64,000 nt of DNA from Paenibacillus sp. XY044 (GTDB lineage: Bacteria; Bacillota; Bacilli; Paenibacillales; Paenibacillaceae): NCBI RefSeq assembly GCF_002257645.1, contig NZ_NQMO01000003.1:1-64000 (forward strand), given 5' to 3'. This document shows positions 1 to 8,306 of the stretch, one piece after another. Made by a program: the position numbers and the translations under genes. Every line of letters begins with the position of its first letter. The stretch's first letter is position 1. The notes below the pieces were generated by a model. That model saw only the letters and a program-made list of their open reading frames with translations, was not told where the DNA came from and did not search any database.

Positions 1-287
1 CCACAGCTTTTTTAAGTATTCGTTCTCTGCTCGTAGCCGGTGGAGCTCTGCATCCACGCTCTGTTCACGCGTTCGAGGCCTTCCTTTCAAGGGACCTCCA
101 GCTTTTCCTCGCTTCTCTTTCAGTCCATGTGTTCCTTCCTCTTGAAAGTATTTCACCCACCGCTGAACAGATTTGTGGGTAATCCCTAGCTCTTTGGCTA
201 CACTTTTATATCCCATACCTTATGCAAGTACATCTGAACTGCCTTTTGCTTAAACTCAACAGAATATGTCTTCCGAATTTCGCCCAT
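1..287 (-). pseudogene. IS3-family transposase OrfA, frameshifted and cut by the window edge
   Basis: The reading begins at ATG (287-285, reverse strand) behind a strong GGAGGGGA ribosome site and starts MGEIRKTYSVEFKQKAVQMY, typical of the helix-turn-helix N-terminus of IS3/IS150 OrfA. Near 217-222 the frame is lost by an apparent one-base deletion and soon hits TAG. In the shifted frame the protein continues as GYKSVAKELGITHKSVQRW and ends in a leucine-zipper-like LHRLRAENEYLKKL. The break is far too early to be the programmed OrfA/OrfB frameshift, so the gene is probably dead unless a sequencing error is involved. Confidence 0.7.
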
Positions 288-356
288 GAAAAATCCCCTC
301 CAAGTAAACTTTAGTGCGCTTTCTTAGCACTTGTCTACTCAAAGGGGATAATATCA
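1..356 (-). mobile_element. Terminal fragment of an IS3-family (IS150-like) insertion sequence
   Basis: The reverse strand carries the 5' end of an IS3-type transposase gene preceded by a short leader. The outer end near position 356 reads TGATATTATCCCC, followed by a GTAGACA-type tract, resembling IS150-subgroup inverted repeats that begin with TG. The other end lies outside the window, so neither full length nor a target-site duplication can be checked. The element sits just downstream of comB. Confidence 0.6.
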
Positions 357-393
357 TAGAAGGGGACGGCTTTTTAAATTTAGCGCGACCGGA

Positions 394-1131
394 TTACCCG
401 CGGTTACAAGCGTCCGCGAACAACGGTGTCAGGATCATTTCCGACTTCGCGTAAGGCACGACAGGGACCGTGTCAATCCCAGTGCAGTATTCGACATCAT
501 GGGCAAATCCGAGCTTGACCAGCTGTCTCGCCGCGCATCCTTCCATAACGGTTTCGAACAGGGAGCCCTTGCAATGCCGGTACGAATACTTCATCGCCAT
601 ACCCAGATCATTCAGCTGAAGCGGCGCTTCCGAGAGGGACTCCATCGCATCGATGATCATACCAGCGCACAGGCCATCCTCCAGAGAAAAATCGTTGTGG
701 CATCCCGAGCACAGCAGGATGGCATCTTTCCCGAACGATAACAGAGCCGACGCACAGGCCGTCCCATTCATAAACGAAGCGGCAAAAATTCTGGCGGCTT
801 TATGCGATTTGAGCAGCCCTCGGGTCCCGTTGGAGGTGGTCAGTACCACCAGCTTTCCGGCAACCTCCGGGGTCATGTAATCATGCGGTGAATTCCCTGC
901 CTGAAATCCGGGGATTTTCTTATAATACCGCTCTCCACCGACAAACGTTTGGTCTCCCCGCATTTGCTGGGCTTGAGGAACCGTCTCCACGGGCAGCAGC
1001 CCGGTTGCGCCTTGGGCCAAAGCCGTGATCATCGTACTGGTTGCCCGCAGCACGTCGATCACAACGGCGCTCTTTTGCACAAACTCATCCGATCTTACTT
1101 CGTCCACATTGGCAATGACATCCACCCGCAT
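394..1131 (-). CDS. comB: 2-phosphosulfolactate phosphatase (ComB)
   Basis: ComB-family Mg-dependent phosphatase, known for dephosphorylating 2-phosphosulfolactate in sulfolactate and coenzyme M pathways. Family features seen are the N-terminus MRVDVIANVDEVRS, the motif VVIDVLRATSTMITAL and the block LTTSNGTRGL. The open frame extends upstream to 1368, but the start at 1131 is chosen because AAGGAGGA lies just before it and the family begins there, giving 245 residues. Bacillus spores contain sulfolactate, so a spore-related role is possible but is only inference. It stands alone, with an IS remnant downstream. Confidence 0.85.
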   Translation of the reverse strand: MRVDVIANVDEVRSDEFVQKSAVVIDVLRATSTMITALAQGATGLLPVETVPQAQQMRGDQTFVGGERYYKKIPGFQAGNSPHDYMTPEVAGKLVVLTTSNGTRGLLKSHKAARIFAASFMNGTACASALLSFGKDAILLCSGCHNDFSLEDGLCAGMIIDAMESLSEAPLQLNDLGMAMKYSYRHCKGSLFETVMEGCAARQLVKLGFAHDVEYCTGIDTVPVVPYAKSEMILTPLFADACNRG

Positions 1132-1512
1132 GGATAAATCCTCCTTATGCTTCTGTAAATAATACGACACCTCTTTCAGCTGCTTAGCCCTGAAGATGCC
1201 GATGGTAAAACGGTCCTCTTTTGATTGGGCCAGATGCAGGCAGTTTGTCTGCAGTCGGGTCCAACCCGGCAACTGACAAGTGGATAGGTATTTCATCAAA
1301 CAATATATGCAAGCCCGGAACATTTTGTTCCGAATATAAGATTTATTAGAATAGGGGCCCCAATGCATTCCGTTTGACTATCAGTGCGGCGGCTCATTTT
1401 TTGCGAAGTTATTTTCCGTCTCTTTCTTGTAAAAGACAACTAAAAAGAGAGAGTCCCGCATATCTATGAGGTTAGAAGTACAATCTCAATCTCGCAAAAG
1501 GGGGTCATTTTT
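1132..1512. other. Intergenic region between comB and yqhV
   Basis: About 380 bases between divergently transcribed genes. The reverse strand is open through most of it as an upstream extension of comB, but the translation has no family resemblance and lacks a ribosome site. The segment 1430-1500 is purine-rich and leads into the yqhV ribosome site (AAAAGGGGGTCA, about 1495-1506). I see no convincing riboswitch, RNA gene or repeat. Promoters for both genes are expected here but no strong sigma-A match stands out. Confidence 0.5.
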
Positions 1513-1776
1513 GTGGACAAGTTCGTGGTCAGTATGGCTACGCTGCGCTTTATCTCAGGGAGTCTGGAAATCGCCGCGGCACTGCTGATGATAAAGCTCG
1601 CTCAGGTGGATAAGGCGCTGGCGGTCAATTCCTTGCTGGCATTCGTCGGGCCGACAGTGCTCATCTTGACGACTTCCATCGGGCTGATCGGCGTCGCCGA
1701 CAAGCTGTCCTGGGGAAAGATGGCGTGGATCTTTTTCGGCGTGTCCTGTCTCTTAATCGGCATACTCAAAAAATGA
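1513..1776 (+). CDS. yqhV: YqhV family small membrane protein (DUF2619)
   Basis: An 87-residue hydrophobic protein with three likely membrane segments (about residues 12-30, 37-60 and 67-85), matching the DUF2619/YqhV family. In B. subtilis yqhV sits directly upstream of spoIIIAA, and the same position here supports the call. The start is GTG at 1513 behind AAAAGGGGGTC. The molecular function is not known. The gene B. subtilis has before it (efp) is not present in this window. Confidence 0.85.
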   Translation: MDKFVVSMATLRFISGSLEIAAALLMIKLAQVDKALAVNSLLAFVGPTVLILTTSIGLIGVADKLSWGKMAWIFFGVSCLLIGILKK

Positions 1777-1788
1777 TAGATTACAGTG

Positions 1789-1818
1789 GTCATAAATTTA
1801 GGGGCCAAGCATAGACAT
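1789..1818 (+). promoter_or_regulatory. Candidate sigma-E promoter for the spoIIIA operon
   Basis: GTCATAAA at 1789-1796 and CATAGACA at 1810-1817 are 13 bases apart. They partly match the sigma-E elements (GTCATATT-like -35 and CATACAnT-like -10). The spoIIIA operon is sigma-E dependent in B. subtilis, and the position before spoIIIAA fits. The match is imperfect, so this is a candidate only. Confidence 0.35.
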
Positions 1819-1854
1819 AAGTAAGAAAACATCTAGTAATTTATCCGTCGGAAG

Positions 1855-2898
1855 ATGAACAAGCTTCAAGGAGAAAGGCAGCACGGGGGTGGTCCTATTA
1901 CAAATCGAAACTGGCTGGAGTTATTTCCGGAGCCGGTCAAATCAATCCTTCACCAGCTCCCTCACCATATTCTGAGCGTCGTGGAGGAGGTACGCATTCG
2001 TGAAGGCAGGCCGCTGGAGATCAATGGCGCAGGCGAACACCACTACGTGACGGGACAAAGCATGCTTACGCTGGATGCGGACAAGGCGTACAAGCCGCAG
2101 CGGGAGGTCAGCCGAAGGCTGCTGGATCTGATCAGCAACCATTCGCTCTACACGATGGAGGAGGAACTGCGCAAAGGCTTTATCACGATACCCGGTGGAC
2201 ACCGCATCGGCTTGGCAGGCAGAACAGTGCTTCACGGTGGACATGTCGAGCATATTCGCGACATCAGCGGATTCAACGTGCGGATAGCCCGGGAAGTGAA
2301 GGGAGCCGCGGATGGCATTCTCCCCTTTTTGCTCGACAAGGAAAGTAGAAGGATCCGGCATACGCTTTTACTCTCTCCACCACAGCAGGGCAAAACGACC
2401 CTTCTGCGGGATTTGGCAAGACAGATCAGCAGCGGCCTGCTGGGCTCGGGCAAATCCAGCTTGCCGGGGCTGAAGGTAGGCATCGTCGATGAGCGGTCCG
2501 AAATCGCCGGCTGCCTCAAGGGGGTACCGAGCTTTGACGTCGGACCCCGCACCGATGTAATGGATGCCTGTCCGAAGGCGGAAGGCATGATGATGATGAT
2601 CCGGTCCATGTCGCCGGATGTACTCATGGTGGACGAGATCGGCCGGGGAGAAGACGCCGAATCGGTGACAGAGGCGCTGCATGCAGGCATTACGGTCATC
2701 GCCACGGCGCATGCCGGCGGAATCGAAGAGCTGAGGCACCGGCCCGCTCTGGCCGGGCTCATGGAAGCTGGAATGTTTGAAAGGTACGTTCTTTTAAAAA
2801 GGAAGGGACAAGGGTTAAGCTGCCGGATCCTCGACCAGCAGCACCGGCCGCTGCAGCTTCAGGCGAGCAGCCAGAGAGGGGGGGATTTCCTTGCTTAA
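1855..2898 (+). CDS. spoIIIAA: Stage III sporulation protein AA (ATPase)
   Basis: Cytoplasmic secretion-type ATPase of the SpoIIIA-SpoIIQ channel complex between mother cell and forespore. The 347 residues show a Walker A-like SPPQQGKTT (174-182, with Ser instead of the first Gly), a strongly conserved block GVPSFDVGPRTDVMDACPKA (223-242), and Walker B VLMVDEIG (256-263). The length is slightly above the usual 300 or so because of the N-terminus. The ATG at 1855 has a poor ribosome site, so the true start may be a little downstream. It is the first of eight co-directional spoIIIA genes; the stop overlaps spoIIIAB by 8 bases. Confidence 0.95.
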   Translation: MNKLQGERQHGGGPITNRNWLELFPEPVKSILHQLPHHILSVVEEVRIREGRPLEINGAGEHHYVTGQSMLTLDADKAYKPQREVSRRLLDLISNHSLYTMEEELRKGFITIPGGHRIGLAGRTVLHGGHVEHIRDISGFNVRIAREVKGAADGILPFLLDKESRRIRHTLLLSPPQQGKTTLLRDLARQISSGLLGSGKSSLPGLKVGIVDERSEIAGCLKGVPSFDVGPRTDVMDACPKAEGMMMMIRSMSPDVLMVDEIGRGEDAESVTEALHAGITVIATAHAGGIEELRHRPALAGLMEAGMFERYVLLKRKGQGLSCRILDQQHRPLQLQASSQRGGDFLA

Positions 2899-3409
2899 GC
2901 TTTTTGGCGCCGTACTGATCCTGCTGTCCGGCACGCTCGCCGGATTTCACCAAGCCAGGCAGTTTGCCAGCCGGCCGAAGCAGATCCGGGAGCTGATCCT
3001 GGCCCTGCAGCGGCTGTCGACCGAAATCACCTATGGATTTACCCCGCTTCCGGAAGCACTTCGCAAAATTGCGGATCAAATGCGGGAACCTCTCCACACC
3101 TTTTTTCTGAATGCAGCACGTGAAATGGGGCCGGCCTCAGGATTGACCGCCCAGGAGAGCCTCCAGCGTTCTCTTCATGAGAATTGGAAACGGACCTCCA
3201 TGAAAGCACCCGAACGCGAGGTGCTGCATCAGCTCAGCTTCACGCTTGGGACAAGCGACCGGCAGGACCAAATCAAGCATATCCAGCTGGCCGTCGAGCA
3301 GTTGAAGCATGAGGAAGCAACAGCCAGGGACGACCAGGCCAAGTACGAGAAGATCAGCAAAAGTCTCGGGCTGCTAATCGGAGCATTGATCGTTATTTTG
3401 ATCTTTTAG
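2891..3409 (+). CDS. spoIIIAB: Stage III sporulation protein AB
   Basis: Mother-cell membrane component of the SpoIIIA channel, distantly like type II secretion GspF proteins. The 172 residues have a hydrophobic N-terminal segment (about 3-17), an all-helical middle with PLPEALRKIA and a C-terminal membrane segment. The start is TTG at 2891 with a G-rich ribosome site (GAGAGGGGGG) and overlaps spoIIIAA, indicating translational coupling. Confidence 0.93.
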   Translation: MLKLFGAVLILLSGTLAGFHQARQFASRPKQIRELILALQRLSTEITYGFTPLPEALRKIADQMREPLHTFFLNAAREMGPASGLTAQESLQRSLHENWKRTSMKAPEREVLHQLSFTLGTSDRQDQIKHIQLAVEQLKHEEATARDDQAKYEKISKSLGLLIGALIVILIF

Positions 3410-3423
3410 CGAGGTGCCTAGGA

Positions 3424-3627
3424 ATGAACTTTGAAGTGAACGCAATTTTCCAGATTGCGGGAATCGGCATCATCATTGCCATGATTCACACAGTGCTCAA
3501 GCAAATGGGAAAAGAAGATATGGCTCATTGGGTGACGGTCATTGGTTTTGTCGTGGTGCTGTTCATGGTCGTCCGGCTGCTCGATAACCTGCTGCAGGAG
3601 ATCAAAACTATCTTTTTGTTCCAGTAG
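3424..3627 (+). CDS. spoIIIAC: Stage III sporulation protein AC
   Basis: A 67-residue membrane protein with two hydrophobic helices, the usual size for SpoIIIAC. It begins at ATG behind a GAGGTGCCTAGGA ribosome region and follows spoIIIAB after 14 bases. It shows the family pattern of a short N-terminal helix (IFQIAGIGIIIAMIHTVL) and a second helix near 40-60. It is thought to form part of the channel membrane platform with SpoIIIAD. Confidence 0.93.
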   Translation: MNFEVNAIFQIAGIGIIIAMIHTVLKQMGKEDMAHWVTVIGFVVVLFMVVRLLDNLLQEIKTIFLFQ

Positions 3628-3639
3628 GGGTTGCTATCC

Positions 3640-4029
3640 ATGGAAATTATTCAAGTGGTAGGCCTTGGACTTCTGTCCACCATTCTCATTCTCGTCATCA
3701 AGGAGCACAAGCCGATGTTCGCATTCGTCCTGGCCGCCGCGACCGGCGTGCTGATCTTTATGTTCCTGATCGGCAAAATCGGCATGGTGATCCAGGAGCT
3801 GCAGCGGCTGGCCGAGGCGTCGGGAGTCCAGATGATCTACCTGAAAACGATACTGAAAATTATAGGAATCGCTTATATCGCCGAGTTTGGGGCGCAGCTC
3901 GTGAGAGACGCCGGGCAGGAGAGCATCGCCTCCAAAATCGAACTCGCGGGCAAGGTGCTGATCATGGTGCTCGCCATCCCCATTATCGGCATTATCATCG
4001 AAACGGTGCTTAAGCTGCTGCCAGCCTGA
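3640..4029 (+). CDS. spoIIIAD: Stage III sporulation protein AD
   Basis: Polytopic membrane protein of the SpoIIIA complex, 129 residues from the chosen start. The upstream TTG at 3631 is in frame, but ATG 3640 fits the family N-terminus (MEIIQVVGLGLL, as in B. subtilis IVQIVGLGL) and is better spaced from the GGGG at 3626-3629. Three or four membrane helices are visible, including the conserved IIGIAYIAEFGAQLVRDAGQ region. Confidence 0.92.
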   Translation: MEIIQVVGLGLLSTILILVIKEHKPMFAFVLAAATGVLIFMFLIGKIGMVIQELQRLAEASGVQMIYLKTILKIIGIAYIAEFGAQLVRDAGQESIASKIELAGKVLIMVLAIPIIGIIIETVLKLLPA

Positions 4030-4045
4030 AGGAGGGGGTGAAGAC

Positions 4046-5236
4046 ATGCCGGGACTGCGGAGGCTGCCGGACAAAATGCACATTTTTATATTGTTTATCG
4101 TGTTCATGGTGGCAGGGATTACCCAGGTCTTCGCGGCTTCCCCCGCGGATCAGCTGATCCAGAGCCAGGCGGAAAATTTGCCGAAGGACCAGGTGGAGAA
4201 GTACTGGGACACCTTGATGAAGGAATACGGGGGATTTTTTCCGGACCAGAAAACACCTTCCTTCATGGATATGCTCCTTCCCGGCGGCAGCGGCTTCAGC
4301 CTCAAATCGGTGTTGACCGCGGCAGGTACCTTTATGTGGCACGAGGTGCTGTATAACGGCAAGCTGCTCGTCACGATCGTCATCCTAAGCATCATGAGCA
4401 TGATTTTGGAGACGCTCCAGGCGGCTTTTGAGAGGAAAACGGTTAGCAAGGTCGCCTACGCCCTGTGCTATATGGTCATCATCGTGCTGGCCATCAACAG
4501 CTTCAATGTCGCGATCGGTTATGCCAAAGAGGCGATCGACCGGATGATCGATTTCATGATGGCCATGATACCGCTGCTGTTCGCCTTGCTGGCTTCGATG
4601 GGTAACATCGTCACGGTGTCCGTCACGCATCCGCTGATCATCTTTATGATCAACACGATCGGAACGTTGATCCACGTGATGGTGTTTCCGCTGCTCTTCT
4701 TCTCGGCCGTGCTTCATCTGGTCAGCTCGCTGTCGGATAAATACAAGCTGACGCAGATGGCGAATTTGCTGAGGAACATCAGTGTCGGGCTGCTTGGGGT
4801 GCTGCTGACGGTCTTTCTCGGCGTCATCTCCGTGCAGGGCATCACAGGATCCATCACCGACGGGGTGACAATCCGGGCTGCCAAATACGTATCCGGCAGC
4901 TTCATTCCGGTCGTCGGCAAAATGTTTGCGGATGCGACCGACACGGTCATCTCGGCATCGCTGCTGGTCAAAAACTCCATCGGTCTGGCCGGCGTCATCA
5001 TCATCCTGTTCCTCTGCGCCTTTCCGGCCATCAAAATCTTGACACTCGCACTGATTTACAAAGTATCCGCCGCCATTATGCAGCCGCTCGGGGATTCACC
5101 GATCACGACCTGCCTGGACACGATCGGCAAAAGCATGATTTACGTCTTTGCCGCCCTGGCGGCGGTCGGACTGATGTTTTTCCTGGCGATCACCATCATG
5201 CTGACGGCGGGCAACGTGACCGTCATGATGCGGTGA
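4046..5236 (+). CDS. spoIIIAE: Stage III sporulation protein AE
   Basis: Large polytopic subunit of the SpoIIIA channel, 396 residues, the usual length. It has an N-terminal signal-type helix (about 10-30), a roughly 80-residue extracytoplasmic part, then about seven to eight membrane helices, with conserved FIPVVGKMFADATDTVI and a C-terminal TAGNVTVMMR. The strong ribosome site GAAGGAGGGGG lies before ATG 4046. It is tightly spaced with spoIIIAD (16 bases) and spoIIIAF (15 bases). Confidence 0.95.
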   Translation: MPGLRRLPDKMHIFILFIVFMVAGITQVFAASPADQLIQSQAENLPKDQVEKYWDTLMKEYGGFFPDQKTPSFMDMLLPGGSGFSLKSVLTAAGTFMWHEVLYNGKLLVTIVILSIMSMILETLQAAFERKTVSKVAYALCYMVIIVLAINSFNVAIGYAKEAIDRMIDFMMAMIPLLFALLASMGNIVTVSVTHPLIIFMINTIGTLIHVMVFPLLFFSAVLHLVSSLSDKYKLTQMANLLRNISVGLLGVLLTVFLGVISVQGITGSITDGVTIRAAKYVSGSFIPVVGKMFADATDTVISASLLVKNSIGLAGVIIILFLCAFPAIKILTLALIYKVSAAIMQPLGDSPITTCLDTIGKSMIYVFAALAAVGLMFFLAITIMLTAGNVTVMMR

Positions 5237-5251
5237 AGGGAGGGGGAGCCC

Positions 5252-6016
5252 GTGGAATGGCTGGGAAACTGGCTGAAAGAAGTCATCATGGTGGTGCTGC
5301 TCGCCACCTTCGTCGATATGCTGCTGCCGAGCAGATCCATGGAGCGCTACGTCAAGCTGGTCCTGAGCTTGCTCGTGCTGGTCACCCTGCTGAACCCTTT
5401 GATCCAAATCGTGACCGACGCGCCGCTCGACAAGCTGAGCGCAGCGATCAGCCGGATGGACCGGCAGCCGGGCGAAGGCGGTTCCAAATCCAGCCTCGAT
5501 CAAATTATGAATGAAGCCGAGCAGATCAAGCACAGACAGCAGACACAGACACTACAGTGGGCTGGAGAGCAGGTTGCTTCCACCATGAAGGAACAAATCA
5601 AGCAGCAAACCGGCGAGGAGCCCGCGAACGTGCAGGTAGTGCTCGGACTGCCGCAGTCGAAGGAAGACCCGAATTCCGGAACTGCTCAGCCGCAACCTTA
5701 CATTAGTGCGGTAACCGTCACGCTGAGGCACTCGCCTGATGACTCGAGCGGTTCGGGTGGCTCCCAGGGAAAGAGCGGCATCCAAATCGAGCCGGTGAAA
5801 CCGGTTCACGTGCAGGTCACGATCGAACCGGATGAAAAGCAGGCCGGGACAGACCAGCAAAATTCTGCTTCCGGAGGGGATCAAGCCAAGGAGGTTGACG
5901 GCCCTGTGGATGATAAAAGCGCCGGCGAAGTCCGCAAGCTTCTGGCCAGCGAATGGAATATTGATCCGGGTGTGATTACGGTACAGAGCGGGTCTGGGCA
6001 GCAGTCCCGGTTATGA
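5252..6016 (+). CDS. spoIIIAF: Stage III sporulation protein AF
   Basis: SpoIIIAF, a mother-cell membrane protein whose soluble domain adopts a ring-building-motif-like fold in B. subtilis. The 254 residues begin at GTG behind GGGAGGGGGAG. Two membrane helices (about 9-28 and 33-50) precede a long soluble region. Low-complexity Ser/Gly/Gln segments (about 165-210) separate the two ends of the soluble domain, and the C-terminus retains the ring-domain signature VRKLLASEWNIDPGVITVQ. It is somewhat longer than the B. subtilis protein (about 206), because of these linkers. Confidence 0.93.
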   Translation: MEWLGNWLKEVIMVVLLATFVDMLLPSRSMERYVKLVLSLLVLVTLLNPLIQIVTDAPLDKLSAAISRMDRQPGEGGSKSSLDQIMNEAEQIKHRQQTQTLQWAGEQVASTMKEQIKQQTGEEPANVQVVLGLPQSKEDPNSGTAQPQPYISAVTVTLRHSPDDSSGSGGSQGKSGIQIEPVKPVHVQVTIEPDEKQAGTDQQNSASGGDQAKEVDGPVDDKSAGEVRKLLASEWNIDPGVITVQSGSGQQSRL

Positions 6017-6032
6017 AGGCGGAGGTGAAACG

Positions 6033-6671
6033 ATGGGAAAGTGGCTGAAGAAGCTTGAGCAATGGCTGGGGGGCGGACAGGGAGGAACGAAGCGCGTACA
6101 TACGTTCAGGTGGCTGATCATCGTCGGCTTGATCGGGGTGGCTATCGTGCTGTTCAATTCCTTTGTCAATGTGAAGAAACTCGATAACGAAAACATTGGG
6201 AGGGAGCCTCCGGCAGGAGCTGAGTCCCAAGAAACGTTCCAGAGCTCGGCAGGGCAGACTTCGGACTTTGAATCGATTGAGGAAGCGGCCGAAGGCAGGA
6301 TGAAGGACATCTTGGAGAAAATCGTTGGTGTAGGCACGGTGGACGTCATGGTCACGGTGGATTCCACGGAGGAAATCGTCTATCAGCGGAATGTGAAAGA
6401 CTCCCAGCAGCAGTCGGAAGAAAACGACGCGAACGGCGGTCAGCGCCATACGACCCAATATACCCGGGATGGCGAGATCGTCACCTATGAACAGTCGGGA
6501 ACGCAGACGCCGATCATTACAAAAAAAGTAAAGCCGCAAATCCGCGGGGTGCTGATCGTAGCCAAAGGTGCAGAAAACGAAGTGGTTCGCAACTTGATTG
6601 TGGACGCGGTGGAAAAAGGCCTGAACGTACCGGGCTACCGTATCTCCGTCGTTCCGCGCAAGCAGGGGTAA
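6033..6671 (+). CDS. spoIIIAG: Stage III sporulation protein AG
   Basis: SpoIIIAG forms the large ring of the sporulation channel in the intermembrane space. The 212 residues show one membrane helix (about 29-46), a charged linker, and the ring-building domain including LEKIVGVGTVDVMVTVDSTE (about 93-112) and the C-terminal PQIRGVLIVAKGAENEVVRN. The start is ATG 6033 behind GGCGGAGGTG. Confidence 0.94.
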   Translation: MGKWLKKLEQWLGGGQGGTKRVHTFRWLIIVGLIGVAIVLFNSFVNVKKLDNENIGREPPAGAESQETFQSSAGQTSDFESIEEAAEGRMKDILEKIVGVGTVDVMVTVDSTEEIVYQRNVKDSQQQSEENDANGGQRHTTQYTRDGEIVTYEQSGTQTPIITKKVKPQIRGVLIVAKGAENEVVRNLIVDAVEKGLNVPGYRISVVPRKQG

Positions 6672-6720
6672 GCCGATTTCCCCGATATAATCCAGTTGAC
6701 TTATGAGGAGGATTTAACGA

Positions 6721-7629
6721 ATGAACAGTAAAAGACAAACGATTTGGTTGGTTTCGATGCTGAGCTTGATGGTAGTCCTGTCTGCTTACTATCTGTTTAC
6801 GGAGGACTCGGGGACGTCGAAGACGCCGGTCGCGGACAGCCAGCAGGTGGACAGCAAGACAGACAAAGACTCCAAGACGACGGCTTCGACTGGCAGCAAG
6901 GACAACGGAGTTGTAGTGGACGAAGTGGTGACTTCGGGGCAATCGGGTGACAAGACGGCGGATGCAGGCAAGGCGGACGGTTCCGCAGCGAAAGATACGG
7001 CCCAGGATACGTCGAAGGAAGATGCATCGAAGGATGCGCCGAAGGACACTGCAGCTGCAGGCAGCACGGCGGATAAGGATGCCGCAGTCAAAGATGCGGC
7101 TGGGGCGGATGCCAAAGATACGGCTGCTGCAGACAAAACGAGCGGAACGTCAACCGACAAGGCCGCTGATGGCAAAACGGCATCTACCGGCAAAGACGAC
7201 GGCAAGACAACCGCAAGCACGTCAAAAACGGACGATGAGGTACTCCAAGAGGTGGCTTCCCAAGCTTCGTCAGGCAACAGCATGATCGATTCCCTGCTGT
7301 GGCAGCGTTCGCAGGACAATATTAAGAAAACAAACGATCTGATGGCCTCGATCAATGACATGAGCAAGGACAGCGAAGCTTCGGCCAAGGCGAGCCAGGA
7401 ATTGAACGCACTCGAAGAGAAAGAAACGATCATCGAAAGCATTGAAGAGGAGCTGGAGCAAAAATTCTCCTTCGCAAACGCATTCGTGAAAGAAAGTGAC
7501 GACAAGTACCAAGTGCTCGTCCTGAGCGACAAGATGGATGCCAAACAGGCAGCCGGCATCGTGCAGCTGGTCATGAAAGAGCTGAAAGTGACCCAGGATA
7601 AAGTGAGCGTGAAAGTCGTTTCCGAATAA
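6721..7629 (+). CDS. spoIIIAH: Stage III sporulation protein AH with a long low-complexity linker
   Basis: SpoIIIAH is the mother-cell partner of forespore SpoIIQ, forming the zipper across the intermembrane space. An N-terminal membrane anchor (residues 8-26) is followed by an Asp/Lys/Ala/Thr-rich stretch from about 74 to 172 built from short units such as KDTA, KDAA and ADK. The conserved ring-type domain starts near 175 (DDEVLQEVASQ, then SLLWQRSQDN). At 302 residues it is about 80 longer than the B. subtilis protein. The start is ATG 6721 behind GAGGAGG. Last gene of the operon, followed by a hairpin. Confidence 0.94.
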   Translation: MNSKRQTIWLVSMLSLMVVLSAYYLFTEDSGTSKTPVADSQQVDSKTDKDSKTTASTGSKDNGVVVDEVVTSGQSGDKTADAGKADGSAAKDTAQDTSKEDASKDAPKDTAAAGSTADKDAAVKDAAGADAKDTAAADKTSGTSTDKAADGKTASTGKDDGKTTASTSKTDDEVLQEVASQASSGNSMIDSLLWQRSQDNIKKTNDLMASINDMSKDSEASAKASQELNALEEKETIIESIEEELEQKFSFANAFVKESDDKYQVLVLSDKMDAKQAAGIVQLVMKELKVTQDKVSVKVVSE

Positions 7630-7656
7630 AATGGCGGAAAAACAGAAATATCGTCG

Positions 7657-7690
7657 AAAGAGTCCGGGACAGCCCAGGACTCTTTCCATT
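7657..7690 (+). terminator. Terminator-like hairpin after spoIIIAH
   Basis: AAAGAGTCC (7657-7665) pairs with GGACTCTTT (7677-7685) across an 11-base loop. The following tract is only moderately U-rich. It lies between the end of the spoIIIA operon and the accB promoter. Confidence 0.6.
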
Positions 7691-7701
7691 TCTTCCGATT
7701 A

Positions 7702-7710
7702 TGATATAAT
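7702..7710 (+). promoter_or_regulatory. Extended -10 promoter for accBC
   Basis: TGATATAAT (TG at 7702-7703, TATAAT at 7705-7710) is an extended -10 sigma-A element about 70 bases before accB. No good -35 is visible, as is common for extended -10 promoters. Confidence 0.55.
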
Positions 7711-7777
7711 ACTTATCGTTATGTGTATGAATTGTCCGAAGCCACGGCTTCCACGCAGCTGAAGGAGTGAATTGCGA

Positions 7778-8278
7778 ATGTTTAAATTGAACGAGATAAA
7801 AGAATTGATCAAGCTGGTCGATGAGACCTCCGTACATGAACTTGAACTTGAATCGGAAGGAGCACGCCTTTCCATCCGCAAGCCGGGCAAAACCGAAGTG
7901 GTGAGCGTTCAGGCTGCGCCGCAATACGTACAAGCCCCTGCCGCACAGCCGGCTCCGCAATACGTACAGGCACCCGCCGACAATGTACAGGCCCCTGCAG
8001 CAGGCCAGGCAGCAGCACCGGATGCGGCTTCCTCCTCACTACATAAAATCGTCTCCCCGATGGTCGGAACGTTCTACAAAGCCTCTTCCCCGGATACCGC
8101 GCCGTTTGTCAGCGTCGGTGACCGCGTTGACGAGAAAACGACGGTCTGCATTATTGAAGCGATGAAGCTGATGAATGAGCTGGAAGCTGAAGTGAAAGGC
8201 ACAATCGTTGAGATTCTTGCGGAGAACGGACAACTCGTGGAATTCGGGCAGCCTCTGTTTCTGGTGAAGTCGGAGTAG
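7778..8278 (+). CDS. accB: Acetyl-CoA carboxylase biotin carboxyl carrier protein
   Basis: BCCP carries the biotin that AccC carboxylates for malonyl-CoA synthesis in fatty-acid biosynthesis. The C-terminal biotinyl domain contains EAMKLMNE, with the biotinylated Lys near residue 130. The linker holds the repeated unit QYVQAPA/NVQAPA within a Pro/Ala-rich hinge (about 47-82). The ATG at 7778 is preferred over an in-frame TTG at 7772 because of spacing from GAAGGAG and the family N-terminus ([10 protein letters not shown]). Operon with accC 28 bases later. Confidence 0.95.
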   Translation: MFKLNEIKELIKLVDETSVHELELESEGARLSIRKPGKTEVVSVQAAPQYVQAPAAQPAPQYVQAPADNVQAPAAGQAAAPDAASSSLHKIVSPMVGTFYKASSPDTAPFVSVGDRVDEKTTVCIIEAMKLMNELEAEVKGTIVEILAENGQLVEFGQPLFLVKSE

Positions 8279-8306
8279 GCACCGCACAATGGAGGAGGTT
8301 ACTTGC

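Noticed and set aside
1132..1368. N-terminal extension of comB on the reverse strand
   Set aside because: The extra 79 residues have no family resemblance, and the ribosome site plus family N-terminus lie at 1131.
6940..7236. Possible tandem-repeat or CRISPR-like array
   Set aside because: The repeats are irregular, in frame, and encode the SpoIIIAH linker; there are no uniform spacers.
6789..7574. 261-residue Ser/Val/Ala-rich reverse ORF opposite spoIIIAH
   Set aside because: It mirrors the low-complexity SpoIIIAH linker on the other strand and has no start signal or family.
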